Assembly: GCA_947307375.1 (NCBI GenBank)
Contig: CAMZIX010000042.1
Location: forward strand, 1-10,339
Length of the DNA: 10,339 bases
Reading direction: 5' to 3'
Origin: an uncultured Clostridia bacterium
GTDB taxonomy: Bacteria; Bacillota_A; Clostridia; Oscillospirales; Oscillospiraceae
Of the stretch, positions 1-6,070 are shown piece by piece. Both the position numbers and the translations under genes were made by a program. A model generated the notes under the pieces. It did not search any database, was not told the DNA's origin, and was given only the letters and a program-made list of their open reading frames with translations. Each line of letters starts with the position of its first letter. Position 1 is the first letter of the stretch.

Positions 1-252
1 TGTGTGCTTGCAAAAGAGCAGGACACATGACAAAAGAAGGAGCTGTTTCATCCCACCATCAAGTGAGCGTCAAGTTCTGCATCCGTGTAAGAGCGAACGT
101 GACGGATGCTATCGATCCCAATCGTGATACCCGGACTGAAATTGCCGTCCTCAATATCAAGATGCAGAAAGCCGATGGATTGAAGGCGCGTTTCTCATTT
201 TCCATCCTTGTCACAAAAACCGATTTTGCATTGTTGTGGCACACGGGGGAAA
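1..252. other. Left-edge region without a recognisable gene
   Basis: An open frame of 99 codons (27-326, + strand) crosses this stretch and an opposite frame is open as well, but neither translation resembles a family I recognise. The rightward frame has only a weak ribosome binding site and would overlap the better supported leucine-rich-repeat fragment that follows in another frame. It may be decayed 5' sequence of that gene or of an older neighbour. I call nothing here. Confidence 0.3.
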
Positions 253-711
253 ATGAATACCAACGAACTGGTTTTCCGGTCTGCACTAAGCATGCTGATC
301 CGCGGCGGCTGTGTAAATCTGCTTAAGGCCGCGCTGGCGGTTGAAATGCCGATCAAGGGCTTCTATCAGAAGCTGATCGCCTTTGCGGATGAGATTGGCT
401 CAACCTCTTGTGCCGTACTGCTGAAGAGCGAGGATTACGAGCACAAGGTTTTTGAGAAGGCTTCCGGCGTTGCCCCTGCCGGGAAAAAGGCAGCTGCGTC
501 CGGCGGGAATAAAGCACCTGCTGCCGCCTCTAAAACAGCCGATAAGAGCTTCAAGATCAAAGATGCCGTTCTGCTCGAATATAAAGGGCAGAACGAAACG
601 GTGATAATCCCTGACGGCGTTAAAACAATTGGTGAGTTTGCATTCAACGAGAATAAATACATCTACTCCTTTCGGAATGACCACTTTTTTGACCCAAACC
701 ATAGTGTATAA
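253..711 (+). pseudogene. Truncated BspA-type leucine-rich-repeat protein fragment
   Basis: The 152-residue product has three parts. Residues 1-60 are helical and look like the ankyrin-like region that precedes leucine-rich repeats in some Clostridia surface or modular proteins. Residues 68-98 are an Ala/Lys/Gly-rich linker. From about residue 100 there is the beginning of a BspA-type leucine-rich repeat, seen as VIIPDGVKTIGEFAF. Such repeats normally occur many times; here there is less than two repeats' worth, then the frame runs into an unrelated Asn/Phe/His-rich tail after about base 650 and stops. I infer that the gene was cut by a rearrangement near base 650, next to the tRNA remnant at 811-833. 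The start is uncertain: the ATG at 253 is preceded by GGGGGA at only two bases distance, and the true N-terminus may be lost too. Family members mediate protein or surface contacts; this fragment is probably not functional. Confidence 0.55.
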
Positions 712-810
712 ACGAGATAAATGGAACGGAATGATACCTATTATTCTGATTTTAGGATTGTTTTTTATAGATTATACATATTAGAAGAACAGAAGCGTGA
801 AAAAAAGGAC

Positions 811-833
811 TTCAAGTCCCGCCTCGCGCACCA
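811..833 (+). repeat. tRNA-Leu 3'-end fragment, copy 1 (att-like direct repeat)
   Basis: These 23 bases read as the T-loop (TTCAAGT, 811-817), T-stem 3' strand (CCCGC, 818-822), acceptor 3' strand (CTCGCGC, 823-829), discriminator A and an encoded CCA (831-833). No matching 5' T-stem or acceptor strand precedes it; the upstream bases are an A-tract. The first 21 bases recur exactly at 3113-3133. A terminator follows directly, as behind a real tRNA gene. This is the pattern left by integrative elements that recombine into the 3' end of a tRNA gene. Confidence 0.65.
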
Positions 834-875
834 AAACAAACGGTCACCCCGACAGGGGTGGCCGTTTGTTTTTTG
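834..875 (+). terminator. Strong Rho-independent terminator
   Basis: A 17-base left arm (834-850) pairs with 855-871 at every position, with one T-G wobble, around the tetraloop GACA. The stem core is CGGTCACCCC/GGGGTGGCCG, and the right arm ends in a T-run (TTTGTTTTTT). The left arm begins with an A-run, so it could work in both directions. It sits directly behind the tRNA 3'-end copy, the usual place for a tRNA terminator. Confidence 0.85.
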
Positions 876-996
876 ATTCTCACGGGGACTTGAACGGGAG
901 CGGGAGTAAATGGAGCGCCGGGGGCGCCTTCTAGCATTTTTCCAACACTTTTCTATCGCCGTATTAACAAGAAGCGATCGTACATTTCAGGAAAAC

Positions 997-1005
997 TGTT
1001 ATGAT
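997..1005 (+). promoter_or_regulatory. Candidate extended -10 promoter for the GH2 gene
   Basis: The sequence TGTTATGAT has the TG-n extension followed by TATGAT, one base off the TATAAT consensus. No good -35 hexamer lies 16-18 bases upstream, which is tolerable for extended -10 promoters. It would give a 5' leader of roughly 150 bases before the GH2 start. Confidence 0.3.
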
Positions 1006-1085
1006 CTGCCCCTTGAATAATCCTATGGAAATCCATATAATTATATCGATTCATCTTGATGACTTCTAAAGGAGATGGATTTGAC

Positions 1086-1157
1086 ATGTGCAATCTGAAA
1101 AAGCGCGTCAAGGGTGTTTCTTTATTCCCTGTCAGCGCGCGCCCCGCAAGAGGATAA
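1086..1157 (+). CDS. Possible 23-residue leader peptide before the GH2 gene
   Basis: An ATG at 1086 stands 11 bases after the very good ribosome binding site AAAGGAG (1068-1074). It opens a 23-codon frame, rich in Lys/Arg, that stops at 1155-1157, only four bases before the GH2 ATG. The arrangement allows translational coupling. An alternative ATG at 1075 gives only seven codons. No homologue is known to me; it could equally be a leftover of a deleted gene whose ribosome binding site survived. Low confidence. Confidence 0.2.
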   Translation: MCNLKKRVKGVSLFPVSARPARG

Positions 1158-1161
1158 GGCC

Positions 1162-2832
1162 ATGCAGGAATTGCTCACGAAAGAAGCCGCGCGGATTCCT
1201 GCCGTCCCCTGGGAGGCCTATCCGAGACCGCAGATGAGGCGCGAGCGATGGCTGTGCCTCAACGGGCGGTGGGAGTTGTCGTTTGGCGATGCCGTGCAGT
1301 CGGTACGGGTCCCGTTTTGCGTGGAAAGCCTGCTTTCGGAAGTCGGGCAAAAACCAGAAACCGGAGAGGAGCTGCACTACAGACGCTTCTTTTCCCTTCC
1401 TGAAGAATGGCGGGGTCTGCGGATCCTGCTCCATTTTGGCGCTGTCATGCGCTGGGCTTCAGTCTGTGTCAACGGGAAAAAAGTCGCAGAGAGCGAGAGC
1501 GGTTTCCTCCCGTTTTCCACAGACATTACCGACGCTCTCCGGGAAGGCGAAAACGAACTTTGCGTCGCCGTTGTCAATGACCTTGACAGTCGATTTCCCT
1601 ATGGAAAACAGAGCAGAAAACGCGGCGGGATGTGGTATACGCCCTGTTCCGGCATCTGGCAGACTGTCTGGCTCGAGCCGGTGCCGGAGCAGCATATCCG
1701 TTCTCTGCAAATCAACAACGGTGCGGATTGGGTGGAGATCAAAGCCGAGGGCGTTCGGTCCGGTGCCGTTCTGTTTGACGGGCAGGAGTACAAGCTGCTG
1801 AACGGCACGGCGAGGATCGAGATCCGGGATCCGCATATGTGGTCCCCGGACGATCCGTTCCTGTATCCGTTTTCGCTTGTCAGCGGCGAGGATTCTGTGA
1901 CGTCTTATTTCGCGCTGCGGACGCTTTCGACGGAGACGGTCAACGGCATCCCCCGTCTTTGCCTGAACGGGAAACCGTTTTTCTTTAACGGACTGCTCGA
2001 TCAGGGCTACTGGAGCGACGGGCTGTACACGCCCGCGATGCCCGACGGCTTTGAGCGGGACATCCTCGCGATGAAGTCCCTGGGCTTCAACACGCTGCGA
2101 AAGCACATCAAGATCGAACCGGAGCAGTTCTATTACGATTGCGACCGTCTGGGCATGATCGTTTTTCAGGATATGGTCAACAACGGCGAATACCGCTACG
2201 TCCGAGATACCGTGCTGCCGACCCTCCATTTTCAGAAGCGGTGCGACAAGCGCCTGAACCGGGACCGGGAAGCCAACCGCATTTTCCTCGAGAGCATGCG
2301 GGCCACCGTGCGGCACCTGCAAAATCACCCCTGTATCTGCCTGTGGACGATCTTCAACGAGGGCTGGGGACAGTTTTGCGCCGACGAGGCTTATGAGTGC
2401 CTGAAAGCCATGGATCCAAGCCGTTTCATAGACAGCACCTCCGGCTGGTTTCATCAGAAGAAATCCGACGTCGACAGCCTGCATATCTATTTTGACAAGC
2501 TCCGTCTCGGCAAAGAAGAGCGTCCTCAGCTTCTGTCCGAGTTCGGCGGCTATGTCTGGAAGGTGCCGGAGCACAGCTATAATCTGGAAAAGACCTACGG
2601 TTACCACAAATACGATACAAAAGGGGACTACATCCTGGCGCTTCGCGCCTTATATACCAGCCTGATCCCCCTGGCGCGGAACGGCCTCTGCGGCGCGATC
2701 TATACACAGGTCTCCGACGTGGAGGACGAGACGAACGGGTTTTATACTTTTGATCGAGCGGCACTCAAAATTGAAGCAGAGGCGCTGCGTGATCTGGCTG
2801 AAAAGCTGAGTGACTGCATCCATGATCGCTGA
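1162..2832 (+). CDS. Glycoside hydrolase family 2 enzyme
   Basis: The 556-residue protein is a retaining exo-glycosidase of family GH2, acting on a beta-linked sugar (beta-galactoside, beta-mannoside or similar). Residues about 15-165 form the sugar-binding jelly roll (LNGRWELSFG from residue 33, then the GMWYTPCSGIWQTVWLEPV end). A short immunoglobulin-like domain follows, and the TIM barrel begins near residue 274 (FFFNGLLDQGYW). Glu400 in WTIFNEGWGQ is the expected acid/base and Glu460 in LLSEFGGY the expected nucleophile; YTQVSDVEDETNG near the end is typical of the clade. It lacks the C-terminal N-x-K-G motif of beta-glucuronidases. There is no signal peptide, so it is probably cytoplasmic. 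I chose the ATG at 1162 because AAGAGGA lies seven bases upstream; a GTG at 1114 in frame is less well placed. The gene stands alone between two tRNA-Leu remnants, with no sugar transporter or regulator beside it, which suggests acquisition by transfer. Confidence 0.9.
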   Translation: MQELLTKEAARIPAVPWEAYPRPQMRRERWLCLNGRWELSFGDAVQSVRVPFCVESLLSEVGQKPETGEELHYRRFFSLPEEWRGLRILLHFGAVMRWASVCVNGKKVAESESGFLPFSTDITDALREGENELCVAVVNDLDSRFPYGKQSRKRGGMWYTPCSGIWQTVWLEPVPEQHIRSLQINNGADWVEIKAEGVRSGAVLFDGQEYKLLNGTARIEIRDPHMWSPDDPFLYPFSLVSGEDSVTSYFALRTLSTETVNGIPRLCLNGKPFFFNGLLDQGYWSDGLYTPAMPDGFERDILAMKSLGFNTLRKHIKIEPEQFYYDCDRLGMIVFQDMVNNGEYRYVRDTVLPTLHFQKRCDKRLNRDREANRIFLESMRATVRHLQNHPCICLWTIFNEGWGQFCADEAYECLKAMDPSRFIDSTSGWFHQKKSDVDSLHIYFDKLRLGKEERPQLLSEFGGYVWKVPEHSYNLEKTYGYHKYDTKGDYILALRALYTSLIPLARNGLCGAIYTQVSDVEDETNGFYTFDRAALKIEAEALRDLAEKLSDCIHDR

Positions 2833-3074
2833 GGCCGCGGCTGACGCTTTTCTTGAACACAAAAAAACTTTTTGGCTTTTCGCCATCCAATAGTCATTAT
2901 AATCATTGCGCCGAGTTTGAAGGAAACAGGCCCCCAAACATCCGACAAACCGCCGATTTTCTGCATCCGGCGCGCTTGATGGGGTTTTCCGCAAAAAGTC
3001 CCGAAAGGCCAGTGTTTTCAATGGATTCGGCGGTATTGGGCGACACCCGGAGACACAGTCTGAAACGATCTTTT
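2833..3074. other. Intergenic region downstream of GH2, no gene seen
   Basis: Frames cross this stretch on both strands but none has coding character, and the rightward one continues antisense through the methyltransferase gene. I see no integrase end, no terminator for the GH2 gene and no tRNA 5' half. The sequence is presumably the right end of the transferred segment that joins the tRNA fragment at 3075. Confidence 0.5.
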
Positions 3075-3132
3075 TCAGATTCAGGTTCTGGTGTTCACTC
3101 CGGGCGTATGGGTTCAAGTCCCGCCTCGCGCA
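3075..3132 (+). pseudogene. 3' half of a tRNA-Leu (anticodon CAG), 5' half missing
   Basis: The fragment folds as an anticodon arm: TCAGA (3075-3079) pairs with TCTGG (3087-3091) around the seven-base loop TTCAGGT, so the anticodon is CAG (leucine, codon CUG). A long variable region (3092-3107) fits a class II tRNA such as tRNA-Leu. The T-loop TTCAAGT (3113-3119), T-stem 3' strand CCCGC and acceptor strand CTCGCGC with discriminator A follow. The T-stem is damaged: 3108-3112 (ATGGG) leaves an A-C mismatch and a T-G pair. The expected 5' acceptor GCGCGAG and D-arm are absent upstream, and CAA replaces CCA. This is how a distal attachment site looks when an element has integrated through the anticodon-to-3' part of a tRNA gene. 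The intact gene should lie outside the window. Confidence 0.6.
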
Positions 3133-3134
3133 CA
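3113..3134 (+). repeat. tRNA-Leu 3'-end direct repeat, copy 2
   Basis: Bases 3113-3133 are identical to 811-831, and after one mismatch (A for C) the following A-run also agrees. The repeat therefore covers T-loop to acceptor end. Copies 1 and 2 bracket a 2.3 kb segment that contains only the GH2 gene. Each copy is followed by a different terminator. Confidence 0.7.
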
Positions 3135-3187
3135 AAAAGTTCCGAAAAACGTTCAGAAACGAACGCTTTTCGGAACTTTTCCTCTTT
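3135..3187. terminator. Bidirectional Rho-independent terminator
   Basis: A 20-base left arm (3135-3154) matches the right arm (3161-3180) at 19 positions around the loop AGAAAC. The stem contains GTTCCGAAAA/TTTTCGGAAC and a T-run ends it on the + strand. On the - strand the flanking AAAAA becomes a T-run, so it can also end the leftward methyltransferase transcript, whose stop codon is 35 bases away. Confidence 0.85.
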
Positions 3188-3221
3188 TTGCGGCTTCCGC
3201 CGTTTATATGAAGTTCTGATT

Positions 3222-4007
3222 TTACTTCCGTCCGCGCACCAGGAACAGCGGCGTGGAGGCGAAGCTGATCTTCTCCTCCTCCGACCAGACGCGCCGCCAG
3301 ATCTGTTCGTCGGCCCCGGCCTGCAGGCCGAGAGACGAGAGCTGCCCGAGATCCCAGGCGGGGCGGCGGAGGCCGGAGAGCGGCACGCGGCGGGCGATGT
3401 CCTCCATCACGTCGAAGTTCTCGCCCTCGGCCCCCAGGTTCTGATCCCAGACGCCCCGCTCGGCGCTGTTGGCGCGGTCGCGGTCCCAGGCCTTTTGCGC
3501 GGCTTCGTCGAAGAGATAGGCGTACCAGTTCGCGTCGAAGTTCAGCAGCAGACCGCCCTTCTTCAGTACCCGCGCCCATTCGGCATAGGCCTTGTCGGGA
3601 TGCGGCAGGTTCCAGGTCAGATTGCGGCTGATGACCGCGTCGAAGCTCCCGTCCGCGAAGGACAGCGCCTCGGCGTTCATTTCCATAAAGCATATTTCGT
3701 CGGCAAGCCTGCCGGCGTTTTCTTTGGCCTCGGCGAGCATGGCGGGCGTGAGATCGACGGCGGTCACCGCGCAGCCCAGCTCGCGCAGCAGTATCGCAAA
3801 GAAGCCCGGCCCGGTGCCGACCTCCAGCACGCGCAGATCGCAGAGCGGACGATCAGGGAAATGCCGCGTCAGCTCCTCGCGGAGGCAGTCCTTCCACCGC
3901 TGCCGCTGCGCGGTGGACAGCTCCAGCCGGTTGACCTCCGAATAGCCGGCGGCGCGGTCGGTCCAATAGCTTTTATTCTCTTCCAGAATCGAGTCTCGGC
4001 ACGCCAT
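3222..4007 (-). CDS. Class I SAM-dependent methyltransferase (paralogue 1)
   Basis: This 261-residue protein is a Rossmann-fold methyltransferase of the Methyltransf_11/UbiE-like type, expected to be cytoplasmic and to act on a small molecule. Motif I is VLEVGTGPGF (residues 60-69); the acidic residue at the end of strand beta-2 is Asp85 in AVDLTPAM; the motif IV/post region carries RNLTWNLP (128-135) and GGLLLNFDANWY (151-162). The same RNLTW-LP, INFDA and RP-x-WD (about 214-220) signatures occur in the methyltransferase at 8567-9292, so the two are paralogues. The start at 4007 overlaps the end of the upstream M14 gene by 35 bases, with AAAGG and GGTGAG as imperfect ribosome binding sites, which points to translational coupling. 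The substrate is unknown; the neighbours suggest a compound taken up by the nearby importer. Confidence 0.88.
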   Translation of the reverse strand: MACRDSILEENKSYWTDRAAGYSEVNRLELSTAQRQRWKDCLREELTRHFPDRPLCDLRVLEVGTGPGFFAILLRELGCAVTAVDLTPAMLAEAKENAGRLADEICFMEMNAEALSFADGSFDAVISRNLTWNLPHPDKAYAEWARVLKKGGLLLNFDANWYAYLFDEAAQKAWDRDRANSAERGVWDQNLGAEGENFDVMEDIARRVPLSGLRRPAWDLGQLSSLGLQAGADEQIWRRVWSEEEKISFASTPLFLVRGRK

Positions 4008-4932
4008 AGCTCACCATCGGGCCTTTCTCAATGATATTCAGCGACGCGGTCTGATACAGCAGCACGCCGTCCGCGGGCGCAAGCTCCGTAAAGAGGCTGC
4101 GCCCGAAATAGTCGCGGATCTCGCCCAGCTTTTCACCCTTCCGGAACCAGTCGCCCGGCTTTTTCTCCGGGTACCAGCAGCCCGTGCAGGGCGCGTCGTC
4201 GTTGTACTCAAGAAGCTCCTGCTTGGGATAGCGCATCCAGTCCCCGTCCAGCACGCCGAGGCGGCGCAGGATGTTCCGCACGTCGGCCTTGTCCGCCTCG
4301 ATCTCCTCCCGGCTGAAGAGGCTGAGCTGCCCGCGCTCGATGAGCACGCTGGGGACGCCGTGCAGGGAGGCGAGGTTATAGGCCCCGCCCGTGCGGCAGC
4401 GCGAGCGCACGACGTACTTCACGTTGACGCATTCGACCATCCGCTTCGCCGTCTCCTCGGCGGGGGCGTCGCCCAGATAATAGCAGTAGGGGACCAGGGT
4501 CTCGTAGCCGTCGCCGCAGTGGAGATCGACGTAGGCGTCCACGTTTTTGATGAAGACCTCAAAGAGCATATGCGCGAGCCTGTCCGCCTCGCTGCCCTCC
4601 CGGTCGCCGGGGAAGACGCGGTTGAGGTTTTTGCCGTCCTCAAAGACGCGGGACATGGTGCGGTTTTCAAAGCCGGAGCGGTTGGCCAGCGGGACGAGGA
4701 TCACGTTCCCGCGCAGCGCGGCGACGTCGAGCTCGTTGGACAGCTCGATGGCCGCCTGGATGCCGACGTATTCCGCGTTGTGGATGCCCGCGGTGATCAG
4801 CACCGTCGGCCCCGGCCGCTGCCCGCAGAGCAGGACGTGGGGGACGTGCAGCTCGGTGCCCTCCACGTGGATATGATCCTTGACGGTTTTGCCCGGCGTC
4901 AGCTCATGCCCGGCGATGGTTTTGACTTGCAT
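3973..4932 (-). CDS. M14-family zinc deacylase (succinylglutamate desuccinylase/aspartoacylase-like)
   Basis: The 319-residue protein belongs to the AstE/aspartoacylase branch of M14 zinc enzymes, which hydrolyse an amide bond in N-acylated amino acids or other small molecules. Expected zinc ligands are His51 and Glu54 (TAGIHNAEY) and His138 (VDLHCG). The substrate-binding segment is GKNLNRVFPG (100-109), and Glu199 in SVLIERG is the likely catalytic base. The C-terminal part (about 225-310) has the beta-barrel-like domain with ADGVLLYQTASLNIIEKG seen in this family. No signal peptide is present. I chose the ATG at 4932 because GGAGG lies five bases upstream; a longer reading frame to 4986 has no such site. 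It is the first gene of a two-gene leftward unit with the methyltransferase and is divergent from the importer operon. A role in trimming an imported acylated substrate is inference. Confidence 0.87.
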   Translation of the reverse strand: MQVKTIAGHELTPGKTVKDHIHVEGTELHVPHVLLCGQRPGPTVLITAGIHNAEYVGIQAAIELSNELDVAALRGNVILVPLANRSGFENRTMSRVFEDGKNLNRVFPGDREGSEADRLAHMLFEVFIKNVDAYVDLHCGDGYETLVPYCYYLGDAPAEETAKRMVECVNVKYVVRSRCRTGGAYNLASLHGVPSVLIERGQLSLFSREEIEADKADVRNILRRLGVLDGDWMRYPKQELLEYNDDAPCTGCWYPEKKPGDWFRKGEKLGEIRDYFGRSLFTELAPADGVLLYQTASLNIIEKGPMVSYGVPRLDSGRE

Positions 4933-4958
4933 CACGGCCTCCGGTTCTTTTTTTCTCA

Positions 4959-4986
4959 ATGTAACATGAGCGCGCGCCGGCGGCAA
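4959..4986 (-). promoter_or_regulatory. Candidate leftward promoter for the M14-methyltransferase pair
   Basis: On the - strand, TTGCCG (4986-4981) is followed after 16 bases by TTACAT (4964-4959). Both match sigma-70 hexamers moderately. Transcription would start about 20 bases before the ribosome binding site of the M14 gene. The -35 lies inside the left arm of the G/C inverted repeat. Confidence 0.3.
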
Positions 4987-5001
4987 GCCCCCCGGGGGGA
5001 T
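4976..5001. repeat. Left arm of G/C-rich inverted repeat in the divergent promoter region
   Basis: The arm starts GCCGGCGG, continues with an AAGCCC block and ends in a perfect palindrome of six C and six G (4988-4999) followed by AT. Its reverse complement appears, with one base inserted and three substitutions in the G/C-tract, at 5040-5064. The two arms enclose a 38-base AT-richer spacer. Confidence 0.6.
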
Positions 5002-5039
5002 GAAAGTAAAGGCACCGGTTGAAAAAACATGATTTTTAT

Positions 5040-5064
5040 ATCCCCCCCCCGGGCTTCCGCCGGC
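5040..5064. repeat. Right arm of G/C-rich inverted repeat with a C9 tract
   Basis: Read on the - strand this is GCCGGCGG, AAGCCC, a G-run and AT, the partner of 4976-5001. On the + strand it holds nine consecutive C (5042-5050), a length prone to slippage. It ends only 13 bases before the -10 element of the importer operon and overlaps its poor -35 position. Confidence 0.6.
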
Positions 5065-5083
5065 TGGGGGGATGTACTATAAT
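5055..5083 (+). promoter_or_regulatory. Candidate rightward promoter of the importer operon
   Basis: A perfect TATAAT stands at 5078-5083. The hexamer 17 bases upstream is TTCCGC (5055-5060), a weak -35, and it sits in the inverted repeat, so a bound activator or repressor could act there. The start codon follows 45 bases after the -10. Confidence 0.45.
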
Positions 5084-5128
5084 ACCATCGTATCCGTATA
5101 ATTCCTCAGACAGAAAGGGGAGTGGACC

Positions 5129-6070
5129 GTGAGAAAATACGTAGTTCAGAGATTTCTGCAGCTGATCCCGGTTTTGATCGGGATCACCTTTCTGTCCTTT
5201 GCCATGATGCGCATCGCGGGCAGCGACGCCATCACGGAGCTCTACGGCGACAAGGGCGGCGTGGCGCAGGAGATCATCGACGCCAAGCGCGCCGAGCTCG
5301 GCCTGGACAAGCCCTTCCTGCAGCAGTACGTCTCCTGGCTGGGCGGGATGCTGACCGGCGATATGGGCACGAGCTACGTCTCCGGACGGGACGTTTTCAA
5401 GACCTTCGTTTCCAAGCTCCCGGCCACGCTCCTGCTGACGGCGCTGTCCATCGCGGCGACGATCGTCATCTCGATCCCCCTGGGCGTATTGGCGGCTGTG
5501 CGGCACGACAGGTTCACGGATTATCTGCTGCGCTTTTTGAGCTTTATCGGAAACTCCATGCCGAACTTCTTCGTGGCCATGCTGCTGATGGAGATCCTGG
5601 CCATCAAGCTGGGCTGGCTGCCGGTCATCTCCAGCGGGACGAGCCTCAAGAGCGCCCTGATGCCCACGCTGACGCTGGCGATCGCCATGTCCGCCAAGTA
5701 TATGCGGCAGGTGCGCGCCACGGTGCTGGAGGAGCTGAACAAGGACTATGTGACCGGCGCACAGGCGCGCGGCGTGCGCAGTCGGGTGATCCTCTGGAAG
5801 AGCGTGATCAAGGCTTCCATGCTTACGATCATCACGCTGCTGGCGCTCTCCATCGGCAGCCTCCTCGGCGGCACGGCCATCATCGAGAGCATCTTCATGT
5901 GGGACGGCGTCGGCAAGCTCGCCGTGGACGCGATCACGATGCGCGACTATCCGCTGATCCAAGCCTACGTGGTCTGGATGGCGATCATCTATGTACTGGT
6001 GAACCTCGTCACCGACCTGCTGTATCACGCGCTCGACCCGCGTATCCGACTGGGGGTGAGCGAGGGATGA
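5129..6070 (+). CDS. ABC importer permease, DppB/NikB type
   Basis: This 313-residue inner-membrane subunit forms half of the channel of a peptide/nickel-class (PepT) importer. The first membrane helix spans residues 9-30 and is followed by the long external loop of this family (about 31-97, with the typical LGLDKPFLQQYVSWL and GDMGTSYVSGRDVF). Further helices lie near 99-124, 133-157, 176-192, 229-250 and 278-299. The cytoplasmic EAA loop (about 205-230, GAQARGVRSRVILWKSVIK) contacts an ATPase, and the ending ALDPRIR is characteristic. The start is a GTG, chosen because AAAGGGGAG (5114-5122) is six bases upstream and the N-terminus MRKYVVQRFLQLIPVL is typical. Its stop overlaps the next start (ATGA), so the two permeases are translationally coupled. 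It is the first gene of the operon. Confidence 0.93.
   Translation: MRKYVVQRFLQLIPVLIGITFLSFAMMRIAGSDAITELYGDKGGVAQEIIDAKRAELGLDKPFLQQYVSWLGGMLTGDMGTSYVSGRDVFKTFVSKLPATLLLTALSIAATIVISIPLGVLAAVRHDRFTDYLLRFLSFIGNSMPNFFVAMLLMEILAIKLGWLPVISSGTSLKSALMPTLTLAIAMSAKYMRQVRATVLEELNKDYVTGAQARGVRSRVILWKSVIKASMLTIITLLALSIGSLLGGTAIIESIFMWDGVGKLAVDAITMRDYPLIQAYVVWMAIIYVLVNLVTDLLYHALDPRIRLGVSEG

Larger units (their letters stand above)
712..1085. other. Intergenic accessory stretch with tRNA remnant and terminator
   Basis: About 370 bases hold no gene. Bases 712-800 are strikingly AT-rich compared with the surroundings. A tRNA 3'-end copy (811-833) and a strong terminator (834-875) follow. Bases 884-895 carry GGGGACTTGAAC, the reverse complement of the T-loop motif in the tRNA remnant, so the terminator is enclosed by a short inverted repeat. 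A small hairpin GGCGCC-type sequence lies near 914-928. A candidate extended -10 element is at 997-1005. Confidence 0.6.

Noticed and set aside
1081..1086. TTGACA as -35 hexamer for the GH2 gene
   Set aside because: No acceptable -10 lies 16-18 bases downstream; the hexamer overlaps the start of the small leader frame.
1459..2607. 382-codon frame antisense to the GH2 gene
   Set aside because: The opposite strand has both GH2 catalytic motifs and a good start; the antisense product has no recognisable domain.
3040..3134. A complete, functional tRNA-Leu gene
   Set aside because: No 5' acceptor strand GCGCGAG or D-arm can be found upstream, the T-stem is mispaired and CCA is not encoded, so only the 3' half is called.
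2853..4034. 393-codon frame on the + strand antisense to methyltransferase 1
   Set aside because: It is composed of unlikely Arg/Gly/Pro-rich sequence, crosses the tRNA remnant and terminator, and lies opposite a convincing methyltransferase gene.
5122..6066. Long open frame running through the first permease gene and joining the second permease in frame
   Set aside because: Its translation before 6067 is Arg/His/Gly/Ala-rich with no membrane helices, while the frame starting at 5129 is a textbook DppB. It is a high-GC shadow, not a fusion protein.
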